A DNA stretch of 6,299 nucleotides from an uncultured Eubacteriales bacterium (GTDB lineage: Bacteria > Bacillota > Clostridia > Oscillospirales > Oscillospiraceae), in contig CABSBF010000086.1 of assembly GCA_902475855.1 (NCBI GenBank), positions 1 to 6,299 on the forward strand, read 5' to 3'. The notes under the pieces were generated by a model. That model made no database searches. It saw only the letters and a list, made by a program, of their open reading frames with translations, and had not been told where the DNA came from. Positions 1 to 5,766 of the stretch are shown piece after piece. The position numbers and the translations under genes are program-made. Each line of letters opens with the position of its first letter. The first letter of the stretch is position 1.

Positions 1-1208
1 TGCTTTACCGCATCGGCAATGTTATCCCTGTCCCGTTCGTTGACGTCGAGATGATGGCCCAGATGTTCAGCCAGCAGCTGAGCAACACCATCTTCGGACT
101 GATGGACATGATGTCCGGTTCGGCGTTTTCCCAGGCAACGATTTTCGCGCTGTCCATTCAACCGTATATCAACGCCTCCATTATTATTCAGCTTCTGACC
201 ATCGCCATCCCCGCTCTGGAGCGCCTGAGCAAGGAGGGCGGCGAAGAAGGCAAGAAGAAGATCACCATGATCACCCGTCTGGCTACGGTTGCCATCGCTC
301 TGCTGATGGGCTTCGCCTACTTCATGATGCTGAAGAACTACAACTCGCAGTATGGACTGCTCGTCAGCGATTCCTTCCTCACTGCCCTGGTTATCATCCT
401 GACCTTCACCGCCGGCTCCACGCTGGTCATGTGGATGGGTGAGCAGATCAGCGAGTACGGCATCGGCAACGGCATTTCCATGATCCTCTTTGCAAACATC
501 ATTGCCCGCATTCCCACCGGCATCATCAGACCGCTGGTCAATATGCTCTGGGCGCAGTGGTACTGGGTGCTGCTGCTGGTGGTTGCAATGCTTGCGATCA
601 TCGTGTTCATCATCTACGTTTCCAATGCGGAGCGCAGAATTCCTGTCCAGTATGCGAAGCGCGTGGTCGGCCGTAAGGTCTATGGCGGTCAGAACACGCA
701 CCTGCCGATTAAGGTCAATATGTCCGGCGTTATGCCGATCATCTTCGCACAGTCCATCGCGAGCTTGCCCGCAACGCTGTGCACCTTCTTCGGCTGGACG
801 AATAGCTGGGTCTATAAGCATGCATTCCAGAGCACGACTGTGATCTACACCGTGTTCTACCTGCTGCTCATCGTCGGCTTCAGCTACTTCTATGCTACCA
901 TTCAGTACAACCCCGTTGAGGTTGCCAACAACCTCAAGAAGAACGGCGGTTTCATCCCGGGCTTCCGTCCGGGTCGTCCGACGGCGGATTTCATCCGTAA
1001 GGTCATTAACAAGATCACGCTCTTCGGTGCATTGTATCTTGGCGTGATTGCGGTTCTGCCTATCGTTCTCGGTGTTGTTATGAAGGATACCCGCTTCTCC
1101 TTCGGCGGAACTTCCGTTATCATTATCGTCAGCGTTGCGCTGGAAACTGTGACCGCAATCGAGGCCCAGATGATGATGCGCAACTACTCCGGCTTCCTTG
1201 AGAAGTAA
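1..1208 (+). CDS. secY: Protein translocase subunit SecY, 5'-truncated by the window
   Basis: SecY is the central channel of the SecYEG translocon in the cytoplasmic membrane, through which unfolded proteins are exported or inserted. The reading frame is open from the window edge, with the first whole codon at position 3, and gives 401 visible residues beginning LYRIGNVIPVP, the end of transmembrane segment 1. The ATG at 51 is internal, so roughly 30 N-terminal residues lie outside the window. Hallmarks seen are the conserved IFALSIQPYINASIIIQLL segment at about 157-213, the cytosolic loop AERRIPVQYAKR at about 630-665, and the C5 loop GGFIPGFRPGRPT at about 945-980. The arginine codon at 966 corresponds to the functionally critical R357 of E. 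coli SecY. Hydrophobic segments recur through to a short tail ending GFLEK. It stops 12 nt before adk, consistent with cotranscription. Identification is very secure. Confidence 0.98.
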   Translation, partial: LYRIGNVIPVPFVDVEMMAQMFSQQLSNTIFGLMDMMSGSAFSQATIFALSIQPYINASIIIQLLTIAIPALERLSKEGGEEGKKKITMITRLATVAIALLMGFAYFMMLKNYNSQYGLLVSDSFLTALVIILTFTAGSTLVMWMGEQISEYGIGNGISMILFANIIARIPTGIIRPLVNMLWAQWYWVLLLVVAMLAIIVFIIYVSNAERRIPVQYAKRVVGRKVYGGQNTHLPIKVNMSGVMPIIFAQSIASLPATLCTFFGWTNSWVYKHAFQSTTVIYTVFYLLLIVGFSYFYATIQYNPVEVANNLKKNGGFIPGFRPGRPTADFIRKVINKITLFGALYLGVIAVLPIVLGVVMKDTRFSFGGTSVIIIVSVALETVTAIEAQMMMRNYSGFLEK

Positions 1209-1220
1209 CGGAGGCGGCAC

Positions 1221-1859
1221 ATGAAACTGATTCTGCTGGGAGCTCCCGGCGCAGGCAAGGGAACGCAGGCTGAGATTCTTGCATCTAAGCTGCGTATTCC
1301 CACCATTTCCACCGGGAACATCCTCCGGGAAGCAATCAAGAACGGCACCGAAACCGGCCTGAAAGCCAAAAGTTTCATGGACAAGGGCATGCTTGTTCCT
1401 GACGATGTCATCATTGGCATCGTCAAGGAACGGCTGTCCCAGCCGGATTGTGCAAATGGCTATATCCTTGACGGTATGCCCCGCACCATCCCGCAGGCCC
1501 AGGCACTTTTGGACAATGGCGTTGAGATCGACCGTGTCGTTTCTATTGAAATCGAAGATGCCATGATCGAGGCGCGCATGACGGGACGCAGAGTCTGCGG
1601 TTCCTGCGGCGCAAGCTATCACATCGTGGCGAACCCGCCCAAAACGGAGGGCATCTGCAATGCCTGCGGCTCCAGCCTGGTTATCCGCGACGACGACAGA
1701 CCGGAAACGGTGCGTCATCGTTTGGAGGTTTACCATGCTGAGACCGAAGCGCTGAAGGGCTTTTATGAAAAGCTCGGGAAGCTGCGGCTTGTCGAGGGGA
1801 ATCAGCCCATCGAAGATGCAACTCGTGATATTCTGGCGGCATTGGGTGATTCAATATGA
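1221..1859 (+). CDS. adk: Adenylate kinase, zinc-LID type
   Basis: Cytosolic enzyme that interconverts ATP + AMP and 2 ADP. The 212-residue product has normal family length. The P-loop GAPGAGKGT is at residues 7-15, the AMP-site motif STGNILR at 30-36, and the DGMPRT motif at 84-89, where most relatives have DGFPRT. The LID (about 122-159) carries C126-x2-C129-x16-C146-x2-C149, the four-cysteine zinc site typical of Gram-positive enzymes and absent from E. coli. DDRPETVRHRL at 158-168 supplies the conserved LID and catalytic arginines. The ATG at 1221 follows GGAGG at 1210-1214 and starts directly at the usual MKLILLGAPG. Its stop overlaps the map start as ATGA. The secY-adk-map order is classic for the spc operon. 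Met86 and Asn33 (Asp in E. coli) are the only departures noticed at signature positions. Confidence 0.98.
   Translation: MKLILLGAPGAGKGTQAEILASKLRIPTISTGNILREAIKNGTETGLKAKSFMDKGMLVPDDVIIGIVKERLSQPDCANGYILDGMPRTIPQAQALLDNGVEIDRVVSIEIEDAMIEARMTGRRVCGSCGASYHIVANPPKTEGICNACGSSLVIRDDDRPETVRHRLEVYHAETEALKGFYEKLGKLRLVEGNQPIEDATRDILAALGDSI
1845..1850 (+). promoter_or_regulatory. Off-consensus ribosome binding site of map
   Basis: GGTGAT lies inside the end of adk, 5 nt before the map ATG. It lacks the GGAGG core used elsewhere in this operon but can pair with the ATCACC part of the 16S rRNA tail. In that register the missing core would sit about 9 nt from the start, a normal geometry. Together with the ATGA stop-start overlap, this suggests that map translation depends partly on ribosomes finishing adk. 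Pairing is seen in the sequence; coupling is inferred. Confidence 0.5.
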
Positions 1860-2611
1860 TCTCAATCAAAAATGAGCGCGAGATCGAGGCCATGCGCAGG
1901 GCCTGTAAAATTACCGCGGCAGCTCGTGCCTTGGCAGGAGAAATGGTAAGACCCGGCGTGATGACCAAAGAGATCGACAAAGCGGTTTACGAGTTTATCG
2001 TATCGCAAGGCGCAACCCCGTCCTTCCTGCATTACTGCGGCTATCCCGCCAGTGTCTGCATTTCCGTGAACAATACCGTCATTCATGGGATTCCGGACAG
2101 CCGGGTATTGAAAGATGGCGACATTGTTTCCATTGATGTCGGAGCAAAGTGGGGCGGATTCCACGGAGATTGCGCAGCTACGTATGCCTGCGGAACTGTT
2201 TCCACGGCGGCGCAGCAGCTCATTGATGTCACGAGACAGAGCTTTTTCGAGGGCGTGAAATTCGCACGCCAGGGGAACCGTGTTTCGGATATTTCTCATG
2301 CGGTACAGACGTACGCGGAGAGCTTCGGCTACGGCGTGGTTCGCTCCTTTGTCGGCCATGGAGTCGGTGAGGAGATGCACGAGGAACCGGAGGTACCGAA
2401 CTTTGGTAAACCCGGAAGGGGACCGAGACTGATCCGCGGCATGACGATCGCGATCGAGCCGATGATCACTGAAGGAACGTACGAGGTGCGTGTCCTGAAG
2501 GACGGCTGGACGACGGTCACTGCTGACGGAAAGCTCGCTGCCCACTACGAAAATACTGTGCTCATTACAGACGGCGAGCCGGAAATTCTCACCGTCACCG
2601 AGGGGCTGTAG
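1856..2611 (+). CDS. map: Type I methionine aminopeptidase
   Basis: Removes the initiator methionine from nascent proteins whose second residue is small. The protein is 251 residues, the short type Ia form without an N-terminal zinc-binding extension. The five metal ligands of the pita-bread fold are present: D94 and D105 (in SIDVGAKWGGFHGD), H168 (in FVGHGVG), E201 (in IAIEPM) and E232 (in AHYENTV). H77 (in VIHGIP) and H175 (in EEMHEEP) match the substrate-binding histidines. The ATG overlaps the adk stop by 4 nt. GGTGAT at 1845-1850, which matches the 3' part of the Shine-Dalgarno consensus, may supplement translational coupling. The catalytic set looks complete, so the enzyme should be active. 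Codon use is less strongly biased than in the ribosomal genes downstream, suggesting lower expression. Confidence 0.98.
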   Translation: MISIKNEREIEAMRRACKITAAARALAGEMVRPGVMTKEIDKAVYEFIVSQGATPSFLHYCGYPASVCISVNNTVIHGIPDSRVLKDGDIVSIDVGAKWGGFHGDCAATYACGTVSTAAQQLIDVTRQSFFEGVKFARQGNRVSDISHAVQTYAESFGYGVVRSFVGHGVGEEMHEEPEVPNFGKPGRGPRLIRGMTIAIEPMITEGTYEVRVLKDGWTTVTADGKLAAHYENTVLITDGEPEILTVTEGL

Positions 2612-2612
2612 T

Positions 2613-2924
2613 ATGGAAATACAAATATCGGACATTGTCCTCTCCGCTGCCGGACGCGATCAGGGAATGCTGTTCTTTGTGATCGACACAGACGGTGTGT
2701 ACGTTTCCCTTGTGAATGGCAAAGAGAGAAAAGCTGATGCGCCAAAGCGCAAAAAGCTGAAACATGTCCGTTTCGTCCTTCGGCCAGATTCGTCAGTCGC
2801 CGCGAAGATACGTTCCGGCGATAAAGTACTCAACAGCGAATTACGAAGGGAATTGGCCATCATTGGTCAGAAATTCAACGTTCAAACCAAGGAGGTTTCT
2901 GAAACTTGGCAAAAGACGACGTAA
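2613..2924 (+). CDS. KOW-domain RNA-binding protein (L14e/L27e-like) of the map-infA interval
   Basis: A 103-residue basic protein of the small KOW-domain family that many Firmicutes carry between map and infA. Relatives resemble archaeal/eukaryotic ribosomal L14e/L27e (COG2163-like). The KOW-type SH3 barrel is at about residues 5-54: SDIVLSAAGRD, then FFVID, YVSLVNGK, and a basic stretch PKRKKLKHVRF at 44-54. A charged, probably helical tail follows, with ELRREL near 76-81. The start at 2613 is one base after the map stop, with GAGGGG at 2600-2605, so coupling to map is likely. The 3' end overlaps infA by 19 nt, and its codons 93-95 contain the infA ribosome binding site. Codon choice is weaker than in neighbouring ribosomal genes, with consecutive TTA-CGA-AGG at 2841-2849. 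RNA or ribosome binding is inferred from the fold; I know of no established function for the bacterial family. Confidence 0.88.
   Translation: MEIQISDIVLSAAGRDQGMLFFVIDTDGVYVSLVNGKERKADAPKRKKLKHVRFVLRPDSSVAAKIRSGDKVLNSELRRELAIIGQKFNVQTKEVSETWQKTT
2889..2896 (+). promoter_or_regulatory. Ribosome binding site that fixes the infA TTG start
   Basis: AAGGAGGT, a near-perfect Shine-Dalgarno sequence embedded in the KOW-protein gene, ends 9 nt before TTG at 2906. An in-frame TGA at 2900-2902 excludes any farther upstream infA start. The next in-frame ATG would delete about 20 residues of the OB fold. The site therefore decides the start in favour of TTG. Confidence 0.92.
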
Positions 2925-3124
2925 TCGAACTTGAGGGCATCGTAACCGATGCACTGCCGAACGCGATGTTCAAAGTCAATATTGGCGGCGGGCATATGAT
3001 TCTGGCACACATTTCCGGCAAGCTCAGAATGAACTATATCAAGATCTTGCCCGGTGACAAGGTAACTGTTCAGATGTCTCCGTATGATCTGACGCAAGGT
3101 CGGATCACATGGAGAAGCAAGTAA
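2906..3124 (+). CDS. infA: Translation initiation factor IF-1, TTG start
   Basis: IF-1 binds the 30S A site during initiation and works with IF-2 and IF-3 to select the initiator tRNA and start codon. The 72-residue product is a single OB fold of standard length. It shows the family signatures MAKDDVIELEG at the N-terminus, ALPNAMFKV at 16-24, LAHISGKLRM at 33-42, ILPGDKVTV at 47-55 and the ending SPYDLTQGRITWR. The start is TTG, not ATG: starting there gives exactly the expected N-terminus, AAGGAGGT is well placed, and a TGA in frame two codons upstream blocks alternatives. The first 19 nt overlap the KOW gene in another frame. Translation may therefore depend partly on ribosomes arriving from that gene. 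The weaker initiation codon could tune IF-1 output, which is inference. Confidence 0.97.
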   Translation: MAKDDVIELEGIVTDALPNAMFKVNIGGGHMILAHISGKLRMNYIKILPGDKVTVQMSPYDLTQGRITWRSK

Positions 3125-3160
3125 ATCAGAGACATTGTTCTCATATGGAGGTTAAACAGT

Positions 3161-3274
3161 ATGAAGGTTAGACCGTCCGTGAAGCCCATGTGCGAAAAAT
3201 GTAAGATTATCAAGCGCAAGGGTCGCGTCATGGTAATTTGCGAAAACCCGAAGCATAAGCAGAGACAAGGCTAA
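3161..3274 (+). CDS. rpmJ: 50S ribosomal protein L36, zinc-binding form
   Basis: L36 is the smallest large-subunit protein and folds around one zinc ion. The 37-residue reading frame starts MKVRPSVKPMCEKC and ends NPKHKQRQG. The zinc ligands are C11, C14, C27 and H32, so this is the zinc-containing paralogue form, not the Cys-less form used under zinc starvation. GGAGGT at 3147-3152 is 8 nt from the ATG. It sits 36 nt after infA and 20 nt before rpsM, its usual place in Gram-positive operons. Confidence 0.98.
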   Translation: MKVRPSVKPMCEKCKIIKRKGRVMVICENPKHKQRQG

Positions 3275-3294
3275 TAGGAGGTGCTCAAAAGTAT

Positions 3295-3663
3295 ATGGCA
3301 CGTATTGCTGGTATTGACCTGCCCCGCGAGAAGAGAGTTGAGATCGGACTCACCTATATCTTCGGCATTGGCAGAAAAAGCGCGAATGACATTCTGAAAA
3401 TGGCCGGCGTGAATCCCGACACCCGCGTCAAGGATCTGACGGAGGATGAGGAAGCCGCGCTGCGTGAAGTCATCGACAAGAACTACACCATTGAGGGCGA
3501 CCTCCGCCGTGAAGTTGCTCTGAATATTAAGCGCCTGACCGAAATCGGCTGCTACCGTGGCATGCGCCACAGAAGAGGCCTGCCGGTTCGTGGCCAGCGC
3601 ACTAAGACAAACGCTCGTACTCGTAAGGGTCCGAAGAAGACCATCGCGAATAAGAAGAAGTAA
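3295..3663 (+). CDS. rpsM: 30S ribosomal protein S13
   Basis: S13 sits in the head of the small subunit, contacts the P-site tRNA and forms an intersubunit bridge. The 122-residue product begins MARIAGIDLPREKRVEIGLTY, followed by IFGIGRKSANDIL (helix-two-turn-helix region). It ends in the long basic tail from about residue 88, including GMRHRRGLPVRGQRT and NARTRKG, which reaches the tRNA sites. AGGAGGTG at 3276-3283 precedes the ATG; the GGAGG core is 13 nt away, somewhat long. No closer in-frame start exists that keeps the conserved N-terminus. It is the first gene of the rpsM-rpsK-rpsD-rpoA-rplQ alpha cluster, which here is continuous with the spc-type genes upstream. Confidence 0.99.
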   Translation: MARIAGIDLPREKRVEIGLTYIFGIGRKSANDILKMAGVNPDTRVKDLTEDEEAALREVIDKNYTIEGDLRREVALNIKRLTEIGCYRGMRHRRGLPVRGQRTKTNARTRKGPKKTIANKKK

Positions 3664-3677
3664 GGAGGGGGATATCA

Positions 3678-4079
3678 ATGGCTAAAGTTGCTGCTAAGAA
3701 AGTAATCAAGCGCCGTCGTGAGCGCAAGAATGTGGAAAAGGGCGCCGTGCATATCCGCTCTTCCTTTAACAACACCATGGTTACCGTTACCGACCTGCAG
3801 GGCAATGCTCTTTCTTGGGCATCCTCCGGCGGACTCGGCTTCCGCGGTTCCCGTAAGTCCACTCCCTACGCCGCACAGATGTGCGCCGAGACCGCTGCGA
3901 AGGCTGCGATCGAAAACTGCGGACTGAAGACCGTAGAAGTTTACGTCAAGGGTCCCGGCCAGGGACGTGAGGCAGCCATCCGTGCGCTGCAATCCGCTGG
4001 TCTGGAAGTTGTTATGATCAAGGACGTCACGCCCATTCCTCACAATGGCTGCCGTCCTCCCAAGAGACGTCGCGTCTAA
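3678..4079 (+). CDS. rpsK: 30S ribosomal protein S11
   Basis: S11 belongs to the platform of the small subunit and lines the mRNA path near the E site. The 133-residue protein has the basic N-terminal extension KKVIKRRRERK, then GAVHIRSSFNNTMVTVTD at about 22-39, the conserved GFRGSRKSTPYAAQ, and VYVKGPGQGREAAIRAL. It ends with the family signature IPHNGCRPPKRRRV at 120-133. GGAGG at 3664-3668 begins immediately after the rpsM stop, and the ATG is 9 nt beyond it. Length and motifs are normal. Confidence 0.99.
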   Translation: MAKVAAKKVIKRRRERKNVEKGAVHIRSSFNNTMVTVTDLQGNALSWASSGGLGFRGSRKSTPYAAQMCAETAAKAAIENCGLKTVEVYVKGPGQGREAAIRALQSAGLEVVMIKDVTPIPHNGCRPPKRRRV

Positions 4080-4102
4080 TTCGATAAGGAGGAAATCATA
4101 GA

Positions 4103-4699
4103 ATGGCGAAAAATACTCAGCCCGTTCTCAAGCGCTGCAGAACTCTCGGCGTTTCTCCTGCCGTCATGGGTTATTCCAAGACTTCCAACAAGAACCCCGG
4201 CGGACAGAGAAGAGCGAAGAAGTCTGAATATGCAACTCAGCTCACTGAGAAGCAGAAGGTCAAATTTGTTTACGGCATCCTGGAAAAGCAGTTCCGTATG
4301 TACTACGAGAAGGCTTCCCGTGCTGAAGGCAACACCGGTGAGGTTCTGCTGAGCCTGATCGAGCGCCGTCTGGACAATGTTGTTTACCGTCTCGGCTTTG
4401 CTGCGACCCGCCGTGAGGCGCGCCAGCTTGTCAACCACGGTCACTACACGGTCAATGGCAAGCGCGTGAACATCCCGTCCTACATGGTTAAGGCCGGCGA
4501 TGTCATTGCTGTCAGCGAGAAGAGCTGCTCCAACAATCGTTTTAAGAAGCTGAAGGAAGACGATGCGTTCGTTGCTACTCCCAAGTGGCTTGACCGCGAC
4601 AAGAACACCCTGACCGGTAAGGTTCTTGCGCTGCCGGCAAGAGACGACATCGACTTCGAGATTGCAGAACACCTCATCGTCGAGTTGTACTCCAAATAA
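4103..4699 (+). CDS. rpsD: 30S ribosomal protein S4, zinc-less form
   Basis: S4 is a primary 16S rRNA-binding protein that nucleates 30S assembly. In several bacteria it also represses its own operon by binding mRNA. The 198-residue product starts MAKNTQPVLKRCRTLGVSP. Of the four cysteines of zinc-type S4 proteins only C12 remains, so no zinc site is expected. SEYATQLTEKQKVKFVYGILEKQFR at 41-65 is the region joining the N-terminal domain. The S4 RNA-binding domain covers about 87-150, with ERRLDNVVYRLGFA, REARQLVNHGHYTVNGKRV and the following strand. AAGGAGG at 4086-4092 precedes the ATG. Placement between rpsK and rpoA is shared with E. coli and many Clostridia, but in Bacillus rpsD lies elsewhere. 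Confidence 0.98.
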   Translation: MAKNTQPVLKRCRTLGVSPAVMGYSKTSNKNPGGQRRAKKSEYATQLTEKQKVKFVYGILEKQFRMYYEKASRAEGNTGEVLLSLIERRLDNVVYRLGFAATRREARQLVNHGHYTVNGKRVNIPSYMVKAGDVIAVSEKSCSNNRFKKLKEDDAFVATPKWLDRDKNTLTGKVLALPARDDIDFEIAEHLIVELYSK

Positions 4700-4736
4700 T
4701 GCTTCACCCTCGTTTATTGGTAAGCTGATTTACACC

Positions 4737-4754
4737 GCAAAACAGGCGTTTTGC
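4737..4754 (+). other. Perfect hairpin in the rpsD-rpoA spacer
   Basis: GCAAAAC (4737-4743) and GTTTTGC (4748-4754) are exact inverted repeats around an AGGC tetraloop, a 7-bp stem of three GC and four AU pairs. The element lies in the only long spacer of the operon (81 nt) and ends 10 nt before the rpoA GGAGG. No T run follows, so it is not an intrinsic terminator. Possible roles are an RNA processing or stabilising element, or a site tuning rpoA translation. The pairing is seen; function is unknown. Confidence 0.55.
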
Positions 4755-4764
4755 AGAATAATAA

Positions 4765-4769
4765 GGAGG
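4765..4769 (+). promoter_or_regulatory. Ribosome binding site that fixes the rpoA start
   Basis: GGAGG, within AAGGAGGG, lies 11 nt upstream of the ATG at 4781 and downstream of an in-frame TTG at 4751. A start at TTG would put this site inside the gene and add ten residues (MQNNKEGTSF) not typical of RpoA. The ATG start is therefore preferred. Confidence 0.93.
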
Positions 4770-4780
4770 GTACTAGTTTT

Positions 4781-5740
4781 ATGGTAGAAATTGACAAGCC
4801 GCGTATTGAGTGTATTGACTCTCCGGAAGATCCGTCCCATGGCGTATTCATCGTAGAACCTCTGGAAAGAGGCTACGGCACCACTCTGGGTAATTCTCTC
4901 AGACGAATTCTGCTTTCTTCTCTGCCCGGCACAGCAGCGACCTCCATCAAGATCGCAGGCGTGCAGCACGAGTTTTCCACGATCCCCGGCGTCAAGGAAG
5001 ACGTCACGGAAATCGTGCTGAATATCAAGCAGATCATTGCCAAGATGAATTGTGATGGCGTAAAAACTGTCTATATTGACGCGACTGGTGAGTGCGAAGT
5101 CACTGCCGGCGACATCAAGACCGATGCGGATGTCGAGATTCTGAATAAGAATCTGCACATCTGCTCCCTCGGCCCGGATGCTACCCTCAATATGGAGATC
5201 ACGATGAGCCGGGGCCGCGGTTATGTTCCGGCAGACCGGAATAAGACCCCCCAGACGCCCATCGGCGTCATCCCCGTCGATTCCCTGTATTCGCCGGTTT
5301 ACAAGGTCAACTACACCGTGGAAAACACCCGTGTCGGCAACATGACGGATTTTGACAAGCTCACCCTTGAGATCTGGACGGATGCGACCACCACGGCAAA
5401 AGATGCCGTGTCCATCGCAGCCAAGATCCTGACGGAGCATCTGACGCTGTTTACCGATCTCTCGGAAACGGCGGCAAGTCAGTCCATCGTCCGTGAGAAG
5501 GATGTTTCCACGGAGCCGACGGCGTTGAAGCTGACCATTGAAGAACTGGATCTGTCTGTCCGCAGCTTCAACTGCCTGAAGCGTGCCAATATCAATACCG
5601 TCCGCGATCTGATCTCCAGAACGCCGGAGGAAATGATGAAGGTTCGCAACATGGGCAAGAAGTCGCTGGACGAGGTCCAGAACAAACTGGCAATGATGGG
5701 ACTTTCTCTTGCAACGGAAGAGTCCGGCAACAACAACTAA
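4781..5740 (+). CDS. rpoA: DNA-directed RNA polymerase subunit alpha
   Basis: The alpha dimer is the assembly platform of RNA polymerase; its C-terminal domain binds UP elements and activators. The product is 319 residues from the ATG at 4781, a normal length. The N-terminal domain carries the dimerisation signature ERGYGTTLGNSLRRILLSSL at 29-48 and the IPGVKEDVTEI segment. A linker near 235-250 leads to the C-terminal domain (about 246-310). It contains LDLSVRSFNCLKRANI, in which R261 and N264 correspond to the DNA-contacting R265 and N268 of E. coli, and VRNMGKKSLDEV, in which G292 and K294 match the second DNA-contact loop. The tail ATEESGNNN is polar and short. rplQ follows after 26 nt. 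No frameshift or unusual insertion is seen. Confidence 0.99.
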   Translation: MVEIDKPRIECIDSPEDPSHGVFIVEPLERGYGTTLGNSLRRILLSSLPGTAATSIKIAGVQHEFSTIPGVKEDVTEIVLNIKQIIAKMNCDGVKTVYIDATGECEVTAGDIKTDADVEILNKNLHICSLGPDATLNMEITMSRGRGYVPADRNKTPQTPIGVIPVDSLYSPVYKVNYTVENTRVGNMTDFDKLTLEIWTDATTTAKDAVSIAAKILTEHLTLFTDLSETAASQSIVREKDVSTEPTALKLTIEELDLSVRSFNCLKRANINTVRDLISRTPEEMMKVRNMGKKSLDEVQNKLAMMGLSLATEESGNNN

Positions 5741-5766
5741 AATCCTTTAAGAAGGAGGAAATACGA

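Noticed and set aside
51..53. ATG at 51 as the secY start
   Set aside because: The frame is open and SecY-like upstream to the window edge (LYRIGNVIPVP), so the gene simply begins outside the window.
1862..2635. Long antisense open frame (257 codons) opposite map
   Set aside because: It lies over a gene with all catalytic residues of MAP, resembles no family I recognise, and fits a codon-bias shadow.
3125..3294. E. coli-type S4 repressor pseudoknot upstream of rpsM
   Set aside because: The rpmJ-rpsM spacer is only 20 nt and I could not find a convincing nested pairing by eye; a structure overlapping rpmJ cannot be fully excluded.
4076..4672. Antisense open frame of 198 codons opposite rpsD
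   Set aside because: It mirrors the strongly biased rpsD codons; no family features and no promoter context were seen.
4751..4780. TTG at 4751 as the rpoA start
   Set aside because: It would add ten atypical residues and place the AAGGAGGG site inside the gene; the ATG at 4781 is correctly spaced and gives the usual RpoA N-terminus.
4700..4780. Internal promoter for rpoA-rplQ
   Set aside because: TTGGTA at 4717 and AATAAT at 4757 have no suitable partner at 16-18 bp spacing.
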